Made by a program: the position numbers and the translations under genes. From Brachypodium distachyon (taxonomy: Eukaryota > Streptophyta > Magnoliopsida > Poales > Poaceae), in NCBI RefSeq assembly GCF_000005505.3, contig NC_016131.3, positions 25,163,001-25,227,000 of the forward strand: DNA of 64,000 nucleotides. Reading direction: 5' to 3'. Of this stretch, positions 1 through 12,341 are shown piece after piece. Within the stretch, counting starts at the first letter, position 1. Each line of letters opens with the position of its first letter. The notes under the pieces were generated by a model. It was given only the letters and a program-made list of their open reading frames with translations. It ran no database searches and was not told the origin of the DNA.

Positions 1-244
1 GTCCAGCTTCCAGGAAACAGACTAGCACAGAGTCTGACGAAAACACAAAAAAATAGAACGGAATCTAATGAAACCTTATTCAGCATAGGAATGGCCTCAC
101 AAGTCAAGAGCCACAAACAGCACACATACTTAATCAGCAGTCTCATTACTGAAATCTCCAAATGATTAACACCAAATCGCCTAACATGCAAATGAGACAT
201 AGTAGAGCCTCCTTATTAATCCAGCAGCACTAGATTCTAGAGCA
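1..244 (-). other. 3' flank / 3' UTR of the AGO1-type gene
   Basis: Sequence downstream of the Argonaute stop codon on the minus strand. It is AT-rich with no reading frame of note. The mRNA end is not determinable here and may lie left of the window. Confidence 0.6.
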
Positions 245-3200
245 TCAACAGTAAAACATGACCCTCTTCACGCTGTCCTTGAGTGCAGGAAGGGGCCTGA
301 CGATTCCACCCCCAGCGGCGCGGGTACTGCGAGACGTCGACGAGCCGGACAGGCCTCCACGCGCACTCGCTGTAGAGCCACTGTCGGAGCTATCTGGCTC
401 CATGTAGAAACGGGCACGGAAGGCAGCCAGATGAGCATAATATGCAGGAGGAACTGCAATGCAATGTAACAATAGAGCAAAAGCATGTTCCGTCAGAAAT
501 GGTCAAGTTCAAGGCTTCAGATCAACAGATTCTTGATGAAAACAGAAAACTTCCCGACTGCCAACTTACCAATAGATACAGAACGCGTGCACCTTGCATA
601 ACTGTGGAAGAGATTGGGAGTCAGGGAGAATGTTTATTTACCAAGATGCTGGAATGAACCATGCAAAAGAATGGTATTGAGACTTACGTGTAGCAGAGGT
701 TGTTAGTGAGGGTCTGCAGCCCATCGGCGGTGAAGTTGTTTTCATCCCACAGTACATGGTAATGAGCAGGACGGCTTGTGCCCTACAGAAAATAGAAATA
801 ATTTGAACTGAACTATCTCATTGATGTTTAAATGAGAGGAATATGTAAGTAACTAGGTGTCAACATCTACCTTAATGCCAGCATGGCTGCACAGGAAGAA
901 GTCAAACTCTGTAGGATGGCAGATCTTGGAGTCAACAACAGTACCTGCAAATTATTGGGAAATATAATCGAGAGGCAATCAGACTAGAGAACAAATTAAA
1001 ATACATTGGCAAGATAAAGATAGAAGCAACCTGCAGGATAATGGCCTAACAATACTCACCAGGAAGTATGTTGCCGCTCCTGTCAACAGAGTTTTGGTCA
1101 TTGTGGTTGTGTGCAAATAACCTGGTGTGGTGGCGCTTCTGAACCACGACGAAAGTAACCTGCGGTTGGTAATTTGCTTCCAGCGATGCACATGCCTGAA
1201 AGGCAGACAAAAAATGATCACGAGGAAGTTGAGAAAATTCTGAAAAAAGGGAATGTGTAGTTTGTTACCTTTCGGATCGCATCAAGCTCATGCAGTAGAA
1301 CTTGGTAAAACTGGCCTTCACTGACACCATCCCTGTGAAAAAGGCAGCACCGGTACTGCCGTTAGTTACTGCTAGTATTGTTCTTAAAAAAATATTGCTT
1401 CAAAGAATGAGTGGAAATTTCTGCAAGGGAGCATACCTATAGAATATAATTCGCTGAGGCTTTTCTCCAGTTGACCTTTTAAAGGATATAAGAAGCTCCC
1501 TGCAAATGGGGGCAACCGATTGTATGACTTGTGCTGAAAAGTAGAAAGGGCGAAAAGAGGAGGGAGACTGAAGCTGGTGACTAGTGAGGATACCTGATCA
1601 TGCCACCATGGATGGTTCCTCTCTGTGGATCATGTGTGACTTTATATAGATCCTCTATCAATTCTTGCCTGTGAGATTGAGCAGAAACTAGGCCAGCATA
1701 TTTTGTCACCTCAGGCCAATCCTGGGAGGCCACAACCTGCAGTACAGGGTGACAAATAGTTGAAGATTAATGTTCTTTTAGCAAAATGCTGTTTATGTAG
1801 TAAAGAGAAGTCAGTAAATTGAAAGTGTGGCATCATTAGACTTACTGCAGCAATGGAAGGGCTGCTGTCTTCACCAGGATGAGGATGGGTGACATCGGCA
1901 CCAAATATAATCGTAGGCCTGTCAGTAACCAAAGGAATGCGCCTTGACAATGCATCAGCCAGTACAGTGTTCCTTCCCCCAACCTTTGAAAAAAGAGAAT
2001 TATGTTGGACTCAACTGAAGAAATGCATAAAATGCAAGAAAAGCAAAATCGTGTGAGTACCAACCTTGACATTTATCTTCAGCGCAAGATTTGCCAGGAT
2101 CTGTTTGTTCATTTTAAACACTTGTTTCGTTAAACAGCACTGGGAAACTAGCCCAAGGTCGATTTCACAGACACGCTTCAAGTCACCTGATACAGGCAAA
2201 GGATGAGCATTTTGGCTTGAACCTTGAATGCAAGAGTGCAGAAATAAATATAGTTGAAAGTTTAGATACCATAAAGTGAGCCATTGTTATCAGGAAGTAT
2301 TCCAATAAGCAATTCAAGCTCCTTGCGCTGAGGTCCAAGTATGGTCATTGCATCATGGAACCTGGCTTTCAAAGCTCGCTCCACTTGATCCGGACGCACA
2401 TATATAGGCGGAAGAACAGGCTCCAAAGCAAAGTCCTATAATTGCTTGTAAAACAAAACTTTTACTATTGTAAACAAGTACATGGAAAAAATAGCATGTG
2501 TAATGTGGAAGATTTTGTGTGTCAATATTCAAGTATATCTGGAAGCGTTTCAGGGATACTTGCCATTCCTGAGGCTTGGCACATGCGAGCAAGTTCACGA
2601 CAAAATCCAGTAGCAACGCTCTCTTGCACGTTTCGAGCAAAATTGACACACAGCCAGCTCCTGACTCTACCACCATTCACCATTTTCTGGGTAAGGAAAA
2701 ATGGGCATGTACAGTAAGGATTGAGATAAAGTGAACAAAGGAACGTATAAGGTCAAGACTATGTGGAGTTAATACAGCTCTTTGATGTCAAATATATTAC
2801 CATAGAGAAAACTGAACATAGAAAAAAAAACATGGTTGATAAATAGTGAAGTAGTGATAAGTAAATAGATATCATAAGTAAATAACTAGCTGCTATTTCT
2901 TTTGCATTCAAACAATACAATTGTTTGAACACGGACATCCAAAGTAACAGTGTTTTCCTGATTTAATGCATTGGAAGCTAATGTTAGACAAACGGAGATC
3001 AATTCTTTTTTTTTCCTTTGAGGTCAAGCATAAGAGCATCATCATCAAACGACTTCATGTCTCCCAATAGAGTAGCTAATTGATACCATTTGATCACAAA
3101 TATAGAACCAAGTTTGTTAAATATACAATCTATATAATGCTGGAAAATACTATTCAAGTTATCATTACCTTGTTCATCATATTCCACTGACCAACTCTAG

Positions 3201-6200
3201 GCAAGCAATCCTTCTCTCTACCAGTCTCATTATACTTGAGCTGCATGAACGGAGACAAAATGGGCAGTGATTAGTGTGTTACAGCGACTTATGTTGTATG
3301 TTTATTATAAAATTTGCATCCACCCTCTCTCTCTCTCACACGCACATAACCATTGAAAATAATGCTCCATCCATATCACTGCCAGAGAAGGGATAAGTCA
3401 CAGCATAAAGAGCTTCAAAAGACATGTCTCGACAGGAGTGTGGTTCCACCTACCCGAGGAGCAGGTAAAATTCGTGCCTCAACCGATGACAGGCGCTCAC
3501 TTATCTTAATTCCAAACTCTTTTGCATAAGGATCATCATGATAAGAGTTGTGATTCACCATCTGTCCACACAGAAGAAATTGTGGTTTGCATAAGCATGT
3601 GAATTTGCACATAGGATGATAGAGCTCCAACAGAACTGTAACAGGAAGAAAATGCTATACCTGAATTATGTCACGCTCCCGATCATGTGGGCGCTGACAT
3701 GTCTCCTCTAAGAGAACTCTTATCTGACTCTGGTTCAGTCTCTTGGAATATCTCTGTCCCTCCACTATTTTGCAGACCTGAGAAAATTCAGATTGTTAAT
3801 TCTTGAACGAAACAGTTTGATTGTTAAGCACGTGTCAAAAACAACGGAATTGCAGTTTTTGCTGCCAAAAGTTAGAAGGAAAAGAAAAGCAGCTTCTCAC
3901 TAACTTACCTCCATGGGGAGATAATTTGGACGCTGCTGATTACCAACTTGCAGACAGGGAAGGTAGGTGTGTTGGATAGCAAAACCATATGTCTCCTGAA
4001 AATATTGTACAACAGACTTCACCATGCCCCCTTGATCAACAGGAAAACTGTAGCAAAATAATATCATTTCTTTAGGAAAATAAGAATAATTATAGGGTTT
4101 TCAATCTACATGAATGGTTTCAGAAGAAAACAAAAGGCAAATCACAGTAGTGCATGAAGATTAAAGGAAGCTCAATACCTTAACTCCCGAGTTGCCTGAG
4201 ATGTTAAACCAGATATACGGTACTTCCGCCGTATGTTGCCACGATGAGTAACTTCCACCTTCACTCCTCTTAAGGCCTTCTTGATCTAGGGTGTGGCACA
4301 ATAACATTGAAATTGCTTGATAAGTGAGTGACCAAATACAAACAAATACGCAAGAAACCATAGCTCAGATAACTAAATGCAAAATAAAGACATCAAACTT
4401 AGGAGAGTTACGGCAAATGGATGCTATAAAACAACAATTAATTGTATATTCAGTTGAATAACCCAATACTTCATCTTTTTATAACAAAGGTACTTCCATT
4501 TTGAAGTAAAGGGATACAATAGTGAGTAAAAGAAAATGTTAGCCAAGTATACCTTGACACGATCAGCATCTGACAGGGGCCTTGAGTAGACATCAGTGTT
4601 TAGAAGCTGTGCAACAAAATCAATGACAGGTAGTGGCTCGAAGAAAGATGTCGCTGACATGTCTGAAAAGATGGGAAAAGAAAGGAAAATATATATTATG
4701 GCAAGTGTTCAGGAAGTATGAAATATTGATAGTCAATAATTAAGCAACACCAAGAGGCATCTCTGTAATTCAAAGAAACAGAACTATGTGATGCTTCCTA
4801 CAATAAATAACAGTAACATCCCATCTCAAAGATAGCTGGAATGCAAAGAGCAACTATTAATTTAGCAAAACAGTTGAACCAAAACTGTAAGTCCTCACTG
4901 ATTATGCTGGCTAGCTAGTCGACAATGTGTTCACATATCAGTTTTTCCATCTTCAGTTCATTATCGCAAATACCTTTTCATAACTTTATGTAGGACTTAA
5001 TGGGATAATCGTAAACCCTGAAATAATCAAGCTCCGGCTCACAAAAATCAGGAATGTGCTGCTAGCAGGAAGTTGGGTCACAGAATGAAACATTGACTCA
5101 GTAATGTTCACCAACCTGATTGCATTTCTACAGAAGAGTACTTGTGTTGCTTCAATTTTTAATTAAAAATATAGCTGGTGTTTCCCTCATTGAAAAAATA
5201 TATATCAAGAAAACGAGTTTAGTTCTGAAAGTTATGGTGTAAAATGCAGCTTTTTTTAATTGCTGATCAGTGGGTTGGCTATGTATTACATAAATATATA
5301 CCCAAGGGGAACCCCACATTTCAGAGTCATACATATATACCGAGAAATGGTGAGAGCTTTACCGATATTTAGTGATAATCCCATCTGAGTAGGACGAATG
5401 CTCTGATAAAACCCACGCCAGCTTTCTATTCCTTCACCAAGGGATCGCCTCCTCCCCAGGTCAGGCGAGAAGAAGGATCGACCATATGATGCATATCTGT
5501 GGAAACATTGCGAGCGAAAGCATCACGGTACAGTTCTCATCGTTGTCTCCTATCATAATCTACCTAGATATTCACTCTACCTAGCTGTTGGCAGCTCACG
5601 CAGGACGATATCAAGAACTTGCAAGGCCTCTTGGGGAGCCTCTGCCTGCCTTCCAGCTAGAAATTGCTCGAGCCGATGAAGATCAGCTCTTGCGGCAAAC
5701 TTAATCACCACCTTAAAAGTTCTCTGACGCCTAGATCATAGAAATGACAGTCAGAAATGGTGAAAAACACACACTATGCTTTGACCTACAACCATAAAAA
5801 CTGTGCTGACGATGAGAAAAGCCCAAAAGACCATACCTCTCTAAACCAGAACCATCATCTTCGTCAAGCAAATTGATGTGAAACTCTTTTGAAACAAATG
5901 GCAGCGGACCAGCCGTGTACATGCTCTTCCTACCATCATAGGCTGGAAGCCGCCCACCCAAATATGATACCTTGTGCAGCTTCACCAGCTCTTCCATCAC
6001 AGCACGGCTTACAATCCGTGACGTAATCTCCGGGGTGATTGAAACCTGTCGAAGAATCAAGAAACCATGTACAATTGTCAACAGCTTTCAGAAGTTAACC
6101 AGATGTGGTAGTAGGTACAAGAAAAATTTGCAGTCAGAGAAGGAAAAACCACACGCACATCATACTGATGAAGATCCTTGTCTGGCAGTTCAGCAAGGAA

Positions 6201-6782
6201 GTGATTTGCCTTTACCAAGCACCTCGTGCCGATACTTCCACGCCCCGGGCGGTGAGGAAACTTGTAAGAGCTGCTGGACAACTGAATTGCTTGGACAATC
6301 CCCTGGCTGGCACTCAATTCACTCTGCATGGACAAGACCTCGAGGTGCTCGGTGACCACCTCGAGAGCCTGTGGTGGTGATGTCTCCAATGAGCCAGCTG
6401 CCTCTGGTGAGGAGATCATGTCAGCAGGCTCATGTGGAGCATCATCAACCATTGCTTGGTGCAGTTCGGGAGTTATTGTCGCAGGCGGGCCACCATTGTT
6501 GTGTTGCTGTGGGTGCACTTCCCTGTAGGGCTGTCCATGGCCGGAATCCTCTGCAGCAGCAGGACCAGCTGGACGCCATTGCTGTGTCGGCACCATTGTT
6601 GCGCCACGGGGCTGAGGAGCAGCTCCCTGGCCATTGTAATGGTAGGAGCCCGCAGCTCCACGGCCACCTTGCTGGTATTGCTGTGGATAGAAGCCGCCCC
6701 GGCCACGTCCGCCTCTTCCCTGACCCCCTCTCCCGCCACCATCATCACCAAATCCAGGCAGTCTTGGTCTCCTCGATCCCAT
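245..6782 (-). CDS. AGO1D: Argonaute protein, AGO1 clade (AGO1d-like), 22 coding exons
   Basis: Small-RNA-guided slicer that loads miRNAs and cleaves or represses target mRNAs. Coding exons, 5' to 3' on the minus strand: 6782-6159, 6045-5837, 5730-5581, 5496-5363, 4662-4553, 4285-4179, 4047-3909, 3777-3661, 3561-3454, 3240-3169, 2686-2564, 2435-2270, 2186-2065, 1983-1846, 1736-1594, 1499-1437, 1332-1269, 1195-1060, 944-871, 782-688, 601-570, 453-245. These sum to 3,135 nt, 1,044 aa plus stop, the usual AGO1 length. Visible in order: Gly/Arg/Gln-rich N-terminus (about 1-130), N/linker domains, PAZ (about 370-505), MID and PIWI. The slicer tetrad is complete: D757 (GADVTHP), E798 (SHRQELIE), D843 (YRDGVSEG), H983 (PAYYAHL). 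The C-terminus ends VKRVMFYC. The start at 6782 was chosen because MGSRRPR opens the Gly/Arg-rich region; the frame runs on upstream only into leader sequence. The intron after exon 11 uses a GC donor. The paralogue letter rests on remembered rice synteny next to PSY1. Confidence 0.95.
6452..6472 (-). promoter_or_regulatory. miR168 target site in AGO1 exon 1
   Basis: The plus strand here is almost identical to mature miR168, with differences only at miRNA positions 2, 14 and 21, so the minus-strand mRNA is near-perfectly complementary. It encodes the conserved TPELHQAM segment, where AGO1 mRNAs of other plants carry the same site. Known biology: miR168 loaded in AGO1 cleaves AGO1 mRNA, a feedback loop. 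This copy is therefore expected to be under the loop. Confidence 0.88.
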
Positions 6783-8075
6783 GCTCCGAACAGTGCAGCA
6801 ATGCCGATGGCAAGCACAATCAACTGCCCAGAGTAAAAATTTGTCAGAGCAATCACCCAAAACAGGTCAAAACTATGGTTTCTCTTTGAAGCTTCTTATG
6901 CACACATGCAAAATTGAGCAGCCAGAAACTGTAGAGGTTTTACAAGTTGGTCATAACAAAAGCAAGATTAGAAGATTTATAGCAAACTCGAATGTCTGCC
7001 TGAATCTAATTTTAGCTTGCATAGCTCCCCCATAATAGAATGTACATAGGGACTGAGCTACCAATGACCAATGTGAATATTTGCTAGTACTTCAAGTTCA
7101 AAGTCAATAGTCAGACAAAACTATACAAAATATAAACAGTAAGTGCTATGAGCGTACTCAACTATCTGGAGCATAAACAGAAACAAAAGCTAAGAATAAA
7201 TTATTGATTTACAAGTCAAGTTGTTAAGTACATTCAAGAGTACGTACACTTAAACGAAAGAATTACATCATGGGTACATACAACAATTTAACAAAAATGA
7301 CTAACATGATACATATAAAGGGGAATCAGCCAAGAAGCAATCTTTTTGTTTGAATCAAACAAAAAGACCATGCATACATGCTAGACTAGCCAAATCAAAC
7401 AGGGGAAATAAATGAAGAGCAGACAGGGATCAAACAAGATAATCTATGAAAGAACTTAACCCTGCTGGAAAAACAGCAACGAAAATGCAGTAAAACACCA
7501 AACAGAACGGAGTCTGTCTCTACACACCAAAATCCCATCTTTCCTACAGAAAAAAAAAACAGAAATCTGCGCCATTCCAGCATACTGATGCCCATTAAGC
7601 ATGCAGGAGGAGGAGAGAGGGACTCAAGAACGCCCGAAGAACTTGAAGAGGGAAAGAAAATAGAAGAAGCCACTGGTAGAACAGAGAAAAAGGACGCGAT
7701 CTGCTGCACAGAAACATACACCTACAGCTACTCTGCATCGAAGCAAGACGAGCTAAACAAAGGAAACCAAATCACGAAAAAAGAAAGTCGGAGCGATTTC
7801 CCAGGGGAAAAGAAGGAATTTTCTTTTCTGTCGCATAATCGCTTGAACCAACCAACCTACTTTTACAAAGAACACGAAGAGGAAAGATTGAACAAGATGG
7901 ACGCATCTAACTCCAGAGAAAATAGCAACCTTGTTCAGGGATCGACTCAAGCTCGCAACTGCGAGACCCTCCTGGCTGCTGTGCTGTGTGTTCTTTCAGA
8001 AGACACAAGCGAGAGGAAGGAGAGATTGAGCGAGGGGCCTGTGAGTGTGATGGTCTGATCTGATGTGGAGACGGG
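6783..8075 (-). other. 5' leader of the AGO1-type gene, probably with a leader intron
   Basis: About 1.3 kb lies between the AGO start codon and a TATA-like element, with no conserved protein frame. The minus strand shows a plausible acceptor (ctgggcag) about 45 nt upstream of the ATG and several possible donors, for example near 7455. A long intron-containing leader is common in grass AGO1 genes. Exact exon borders cannot be fixed from sequence alone. Confidence 0.5.
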
Positions 8076-8101
8076 GAGCAAAACGCCAAGGAGATGAGTA
8101 C

Positions 8102-8108
8102 TATTTAT
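8102..8108 (-). promoter_or_regulatory. TATA-like box for the AGO1-type gene
   Basis: The minus strand reads gcataaatagta, a good TATA match. It lies about 30 bp upstream of a plausible transcription start near 8070 and upstream of the pyrimidine-rich leader. Placed by position and motif only. Confidence 0.42.
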
Positions 8109-8109
8109 G

Positions 8110-8989
8110 CAGTGGCCTCCATGCCACAGTGCACCCACACAGACGCGCACACACACAGCCCTCCTCTGTTTGCTCTTGCTCATGCACTGCTGTTTGCTAT
8201 TTGTAATCCTTCCTTGCTTGGTTGGTTGGGTTTTTACTTTCAAGATCCTACATTTATTCATGTGTTGGTTGCTGCTACTTCCAAGATATTCCAATCTGCT
8301 CTGTTTTATTTTGGCAGGAAATATATATATGTATGTTACCTTGTTGCCTTGTACTAGAAGCTTAGATTATACTAGTATGTTTTCCTAGAAAATAACGTAC
8401 AAATATCTAGATGAAATAAATAATCAATGATTTTAACATGTGCAGGGGTGGCCAAAATTTAACCCATTCATTCTAGAACAGAAAACCCCACTCAAAACCA
8501 GCACCATATATGCATTTCTGCCCCAATTATGAGTGTATCTGACAGTCCTCATCACTTCATCAGCACTGATACATTTCTGTCCTAATTAACCTCTATCTCT
8601 TTCTCCTCCTTTTTTCTCTTTCTCCTCCTTTTCTAAACCGAGCCAATGGCAAAGCTAGCTCCTTCATCCTTATCACTACAGTCTACAACCTCCACTGCAC
8701 ACCGGAGGCCAGGGGAGGGGGTCAATGGAAGAGATCATATGTCAGCTTCTTTTGCAAATGCATGCATGCTGGCTTTCCTCAGACTACTGTGGACTTTTAG
8801 ACCGGGTCTTTGTACACGCACCTGCTCCTCCTGTCCTGCTCAACAGTAGGACCGTGGGACGCGCTATGAACAGGTCTTTGATCGGGAGGGGGAGAATTTT
8901 TTTCGGCGGTGGCCACTGATCAAAGTTTTTTTTTTAAAAATGATTTCCTTCAAAAACTATTGACAAAATTATCCTGACTGAAAGCACAG
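8110..8989. other. Intergenic, AGO1 upstream region
   Basis: No coding sequence recognised. It contains an AT-rich stretch, a CT-rich run near 8600-8630 and a poly-T tract at 8924-8935. It probably includes distal promoter sequence of the Argonaute. Confidence 0.5.
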
Positions 8990-9107
8990 AAAGCGACACG
9001 TGGCCTTTCCGGAATGCACTATAACTGAAAAGCTCTTTCTTGCGCCCTTCCACCAATGCCATTGGTGGAAGGACCTTGGCGTTGGTGGAAAGGACACGTG
9101 TCGCTTT
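8990..9107. repeat. Foldback element: nested inverted repeats with paired G-boxes
   Basis: Arms 8990-9010 and 9087-9107 are inverted copies matching at 20 of 21 positions. Each contains a CACGTG G-box (8997-9002, 9095-9100). Inside lies a second inverted repeat, 9047-9058 with 9060-9071 (12 bp, one-base centre). Weaker symmetry extends outward to about 8920-9190. The structure suggests a foldback MITE remnant, although no target-site duplication was found. Confidence 0.6.
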
Positions 9108-10313
9108 ACGGGTTTTTCGCCAAACAATTTTTGCCATTTCGTTCTGAAGGATACTGTTACTGTCAAAAACTTCGGAGAGGGAGGCGGGTCGAGCAAAACA
9201 TTCGGAGGGGGAGCCACCGCCACTGGGAGCAGTCTGACATGAGCTGATGGGCAGATGGATGCTAAGCTACCTACCTACGTGGCACGTCCTGATCATCTCT
9301 ACGGCCTGAATGAATCAACACAAGAAACTGGCCTGCAAAAGTAGGAGTAAAGGTGATCTTGACTCGACTCCTTGGTGGCTAACCTTTCTGGCTACTCTAG
9401 CCTGCCAGAATTGCGATTGATCTTCTTACAGCTGCTACTACTTCCTCCCTACCAAGTGATTCAAAATTGTCTCTATACTAAAATACATTTAGTTACATGT
9501 AATAAAAAGTCACTTAATATCAAATTGAAGGAGCAGTTGTGCTGTGTGGCTCCTGAACAGAAACAAGCTAGCTAAAGCTATCTACACAAGAAGTGAGATG
9601 CATGCATGTGTGACAGAAAGCTTTGGTGTTTTAAGACAATCTGCCGCAAATTGACGTCAGTGTTAGCTGCTACTGTACAAGATTGCTTCAATTCCTCCCC
9701 AGTGAAACAGCCGGTGTCATTTGGGTCACCTGGATGGATGTATATTCAGGACAAGTGTTGCATGTATGCATGAGGACGAGGATCAAGAGTGCAGATCATC
9801 GATAGATGGATAGATAAACTCACATGCATGAGTGAGTAGCTCTTCCTCCCAGCTGAAGTACCTGCAGCAGCAGCACTCTATCAGATCGAACGGATCTCCT
9901 CCAATCAGCATGGATCAATAATGCAGCATGCATTCAGTTCCCTGTTCCTGTTCCTGTTCCTGTTGATGAGTGATCGATCGATATCAGTGTACGGTACGTA
10001 CGTAGAATCGACGCCATCATCACTAATGCATGCGCTAGCATTCTAGCCTAGCTAGCAGCAGCGGCAAAATGACAAGAAACGGATCAAGACCATTCATTCA
10101 TTCAGTTGAGTCCTGCTCTACTCACACCAAAAGACACATGCAGCTGCAGTGCCTTCGATCCATCTCTACAGTGGCTCCGACAGGTGGGGCCGGTGCCACC
10201 ATGTGAGCGCCCATGCACCTTAATTAGTTTCTCTGATTAGGATGAGGCCTTGATCCCCTTTTTGCATGGCAACAACAAGATAAACAAAAGAGAATGCATG
10301 CAAAAAAGCTATG
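9108..10313. other. Intergenic, no gene recognised
   Basis: Low-complexity grass intergenic DNA with RY (catgcatg) repeats and a hexamer run of cctgtt units at about 9940-9965. A degraded Stowaway-like stretch may lie at about 9440-9530. No reading frame shows family similarity. Confidence 0.5.
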
Positions 10314-10420
10314 ATGCTAAGTTGTTGTCGAAATATAACATGTATCTACACGATTTTTAAGAATAAATATATCAATATTTGGACAAATTTGAGTCGGGAA
10401 TTTAGAATTCAGAGCGAGTA
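10314..10420. mobile_element. Degenerate Stowaway-like MITE
   Basis: The internal sequence (ttgttgtcgaaatat ... ggacaaatttgagtc) closely matches the better-preserved element at 26844-26959. The terminal repeats have decayed. It is non-autonomous, with no coding capacity. Confidence 0.55.
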
Positions 10421-10464
10421 GTAATTAATTAAGTGGAAGAAGAGGATGCACATGCATGCCTAAC

Positions 10465-10828
10465 CATTGTTCAAGAAATCGTCCGATTAATCGCTGATCA
10501 ACAAACCACGGTGCAGATTAACAGTTATCCTCGCAGTTAATCGCCCAAGCCGATTAATCGGTCCCCTGCTCGAAGCCTTGAAGAGCTTCACTGGTGCCTT
10601 TGCTTCCTCCAAAGCTGCTGCTGCTCCCATCCATTTTCACTTATGTCTTTGCTTCTCTTGATTTGTTTTAGAGGGCTGCACCTTCCCAAAGTTCTCATGT
10701 GGCAAATAGCTCAATATATAATTATATATACTATATAGTATAATGGTCGATCAATTAATGGTCGACCAATTAACCGATTAATCGGTAATCCTTAACCGAA
10801 CGATCAGTTACGGATTTCTCGAACAATG
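10465..10828. mobile_element. hAT-like MITE with 8-bp target-site duplication
   Basis: Terminal inverted repeats begin CATTGTTCAAGAAATC on the left and CATTGTTCGAGAAATC on the right (reverse complement). They are flanked by an exact 8-bp direct repeat TGCCTAAC at 10457-10464 and 10829-10836. The 364-bp interior holds several cgattaatcgg palindromes and no transposase. The 8-bp duplication fits the hAT superfamily. Confidence 0.75.
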
Positions 10829-10836
10829 TGCCTAAC

Positions 10837-12039
10837 TGCATGCTTTCCCTGTCAGTACGACGTATGGTTGTGAAGATCGATATTTTGGGTGGACTCAAAT
10901 AATTAAAGAGGTCAGAATTTTTTTGGGTGATAAGACTCGACTTAAGAATCCCAGAGAAAGACTGAAATGCCTACGGCATGTGCACACACAGACACATTTG
11001 CTCCATCACTTTGCTGCCAGGAGTACGCACGGATAGCCATGCATGCATATATATAAGTGTATAAATGTTTTGTACTATCTGTCACGTGCATGCATGCCAT
11101 GGCTAGCTTCCATCCATATGCGCATGCAGCTCAATCTAAAACAAAATTCTATAGACTGAAAATCGATCGATCACACACACTTGGCAATGTGGGTAATATT
11201 GGCTTGTGATATTTTCCAGATATCCTACAAATTTCGATATTCCTGGTATTATATACAGTAATGCATTATACAGGTGGTGTTCTGAATTGAGGAGGGTACC
11301 TGTATGTTTTACTTTGTGCAGTGACTGCTAATTCGATGGCATGTTTACGTTACATGTATGGTTTATTACTTATTAGTGTGACACAAAATCATCAATTAAC
11401 TTGATTGTAACAGACATACCTCTCAATCAAATCAAGTCCACGCATGCATCATGCATGTAGCTTCTGAACCAACATCTGCAAGAATATTTCAACACAGGGA
11501 GTCAGAATCAAACCGGCCAGTACTGGTGCATGTGTATAGTACCACTAGCTTCTGCACACATATCTCTTTACCTGATCTCGTCTATATGGCCTATCATCAA
11601 GAGAAAAAGTCAAGAACCAGATGCTTATATGCTCAACTCCCTCTGAACTTGACTCTGAACTTGATTGACTGTCCATCCAGCGTGTGCTGATTAAGCAAAC
11701 ACGCTCCATCCAGTGTGTGCTGATCAACCAAACGCTAGAAATCTAATGCACGTACAGACATGTGTGGAGATCAGAAACAAATTACGAGAGAGATACAAAA
11801 AAAACTGTAGAAATTAAAGAAATTAATTCTTCTTCAGACTTCAGTCAAAAGTCAAGACTCAATTAGACTGCATTTGTACAGACAGTAGTACTGCCTGATA
11901 TCTTGGCCATACATCACGAGATCAAAACTTTTGACGCGCCATGTCCTGTGTGCACACGTACGTGTCACACAGATCCATCGAGGGGACCAATCAAACCAAC
12001 TTTCACTGCAGATTTTTTAGTTGGAGCAGCTTTTGTACG
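10837..12039. other. Intergenic, no gene recognised
   Basis: AT-rich DNA with RY repeats and short simple repeats. Short open frames here have no recognisable similarity. Confidence 0.45.
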
Positions 12040-12042
12040 TTA

Positions 12043-12338
12043 GAGCATCTTCAGCGGGCTTCCCATTCCTCCCACTGTAGTCAGATTTGGGGTATTTTTG
12101 AAAAAAAACAAGTTCAGCGGAAACCCCTGTCACATTCCCCAAATCTAGCCGGCTCCTTCTTTTCTCAAATTTGCTTTCTCTCCAGCAGACTCCCTAAATC
12201 CTACCTTCTATAATTTATTCATCTCTTTTAACTTTTTGAAGGAGGGAGGAATATTTCAATGCAATAGTTGGGATGGGGAGTCCCCATCGGGCTCCTCAGT
12301 TTAGGGGCTCAATTTTAAGGGCTCTGCTGTTGATGCTC
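12043..12338. mobile_element. PIF/Harbinger-type (Tourist-like) MITE
   Basis: The termini GAGCATCTTCAGC and GAGCATCAACAGC are inverted. The element is flanked by the 3-bp duplication TTA (12040-12042 and 12339-12341), diagnostic of PIF/Harbinger insertion. It is 296 bp with no coding capacity. Confidence 0.72.
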
Positions 12339-12341
12339 TTA

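Noticed and set aside
9440..9540. Possible Stowaway near the cttcctccct motif
   Set aside because: Only one weak end; the other terminus is not recognisable.
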